From assembly GCA_023015935.1 (NCBI GenBank), contig JALKAY010000008.1:62001-126000 (forward strand): DNA of 64,000 nucleotides. Reading direction: 5' to 3'. Source of the DNA: Flavobacteriaceae bacterium F08102. GTDB taxonomy: Bacteria; Bacteroidota; Bacteroidia; Flavobacteriales; Flavobacteriaceae. The notes under the pieces are model-generated. The model had not been told where the DNA came from and did no database searches. It saw only the letters and a list, made by a program, of their open reading frames with translations. The translations under genes were made by a program, and so were the position numbers. Numbering within the stretch: the stretch's first letter is position 1; each line of letters starts with the position of its first letter. Positions 63,980-64,000 of this stretch are shown piece after piece.

Positions 63980-64000
63980 TCTTTTTAAACTGGTAAAATG

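Overview
The window is a chromosome segment from a member of the Bacteroidota, most likely a marine or environmental Flavobacteriaceae. Supporting signs are an AT-rich genome, a SusC/SusD pair with a FecR-type anti-sigma factor, GLPGLI-family proteins, outer-membrane receptors with carboxypeptidase-regulatory-like N-termini, lipoprotein TlpA thioredoxins, and TAnnTTTG-type -7 promoter elements. No rRNA, tRNA, CRISPR array or intact insertion sequence was seen.

Layout. 1-8.6 kb: end of a FecR anti-sigma factor, an STN-containing SusC receptor, SusD, and two TlpA-like lipoproteins. 9.0-11.5 kb: a stand-alone DsbD-alpha-like protein and a full DsbD reductase. 11.7-18.9 kb: an unusual accessory locus. 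It holds a double-glycine-leader peptide with a six-cysteine core, a C39-like/VKOR/thioredoxin fusion suited to making disulfides, two intact GLPGLI proteins, a divergent beta-barrel receptor, and the decayed start of a C39 peptidase exporter fused to a third, broken GLPGLI gene. 19.3-22.0 kb: another TlpA lipoprotein, a secreted protein with two plug-like repeats, and an ECF sigma/anti-sigma pair. 22.2-25.9 kb: a PaiB-like protein with a small membrane protein, then a nitrosative-stress set (Rrf2 regulator, group III truncated hemoglobin, membrane protein, RIC di-iron repair protein, hemerythrin). 26.1-27.4 kb: a DEAD-box-family helicase. 27.5-28.6 kb: a gene-free island of diverged repeats.

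28.6-35.3 kb: the complete histidine-utilisation operon hutH-hutU-hutI-hutG with a divergent LysR regulator. 35.5-42.3 kb: a tripartite RND efflux operon flanked by a MarR/GbsR-type regulator and a TetR regulator; the TetR gene carries a perfect 19-bp inverted repeat. 42.3-47.2 kb: a UspA protein, a SpoIIAA-like protein, a membrane protein, a Crp/Fnr regulator and an APC permease, with two near-identical 20-mers built on a 12-bp palindrome. 47.2-51.7 kb: an EamA transporter and a polyamine operon (arginine decarboxylase, agmatinase, deoxyhypusine-synthase-like enzyme).

52.3-61.4 kb: a heme/iron acquisition locus. One strand has a TonB receptor and an HmuY-like heme-binding lipoprotein; the other has an AraC regulator, a DUF6607-like protein, an ankyrin protein, a DUF2271 protein and a PepSY-flavodoxin-reductase fusion. 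61.5-64 kb: a second ECF sigma/anti-sigma pair with a CpxP-like periplasmic protein, and a YedK/HMCES-type DNA-protein crosslink protein.

The strongest candidate for an under-described system is the 11.7-18.9 kb cysteine-rich peptide locus. The heme locus with its cytoplasmic-membrane flavoprotein reductase, and the intragenic and intergenic palindromes, are secondary points of interest.
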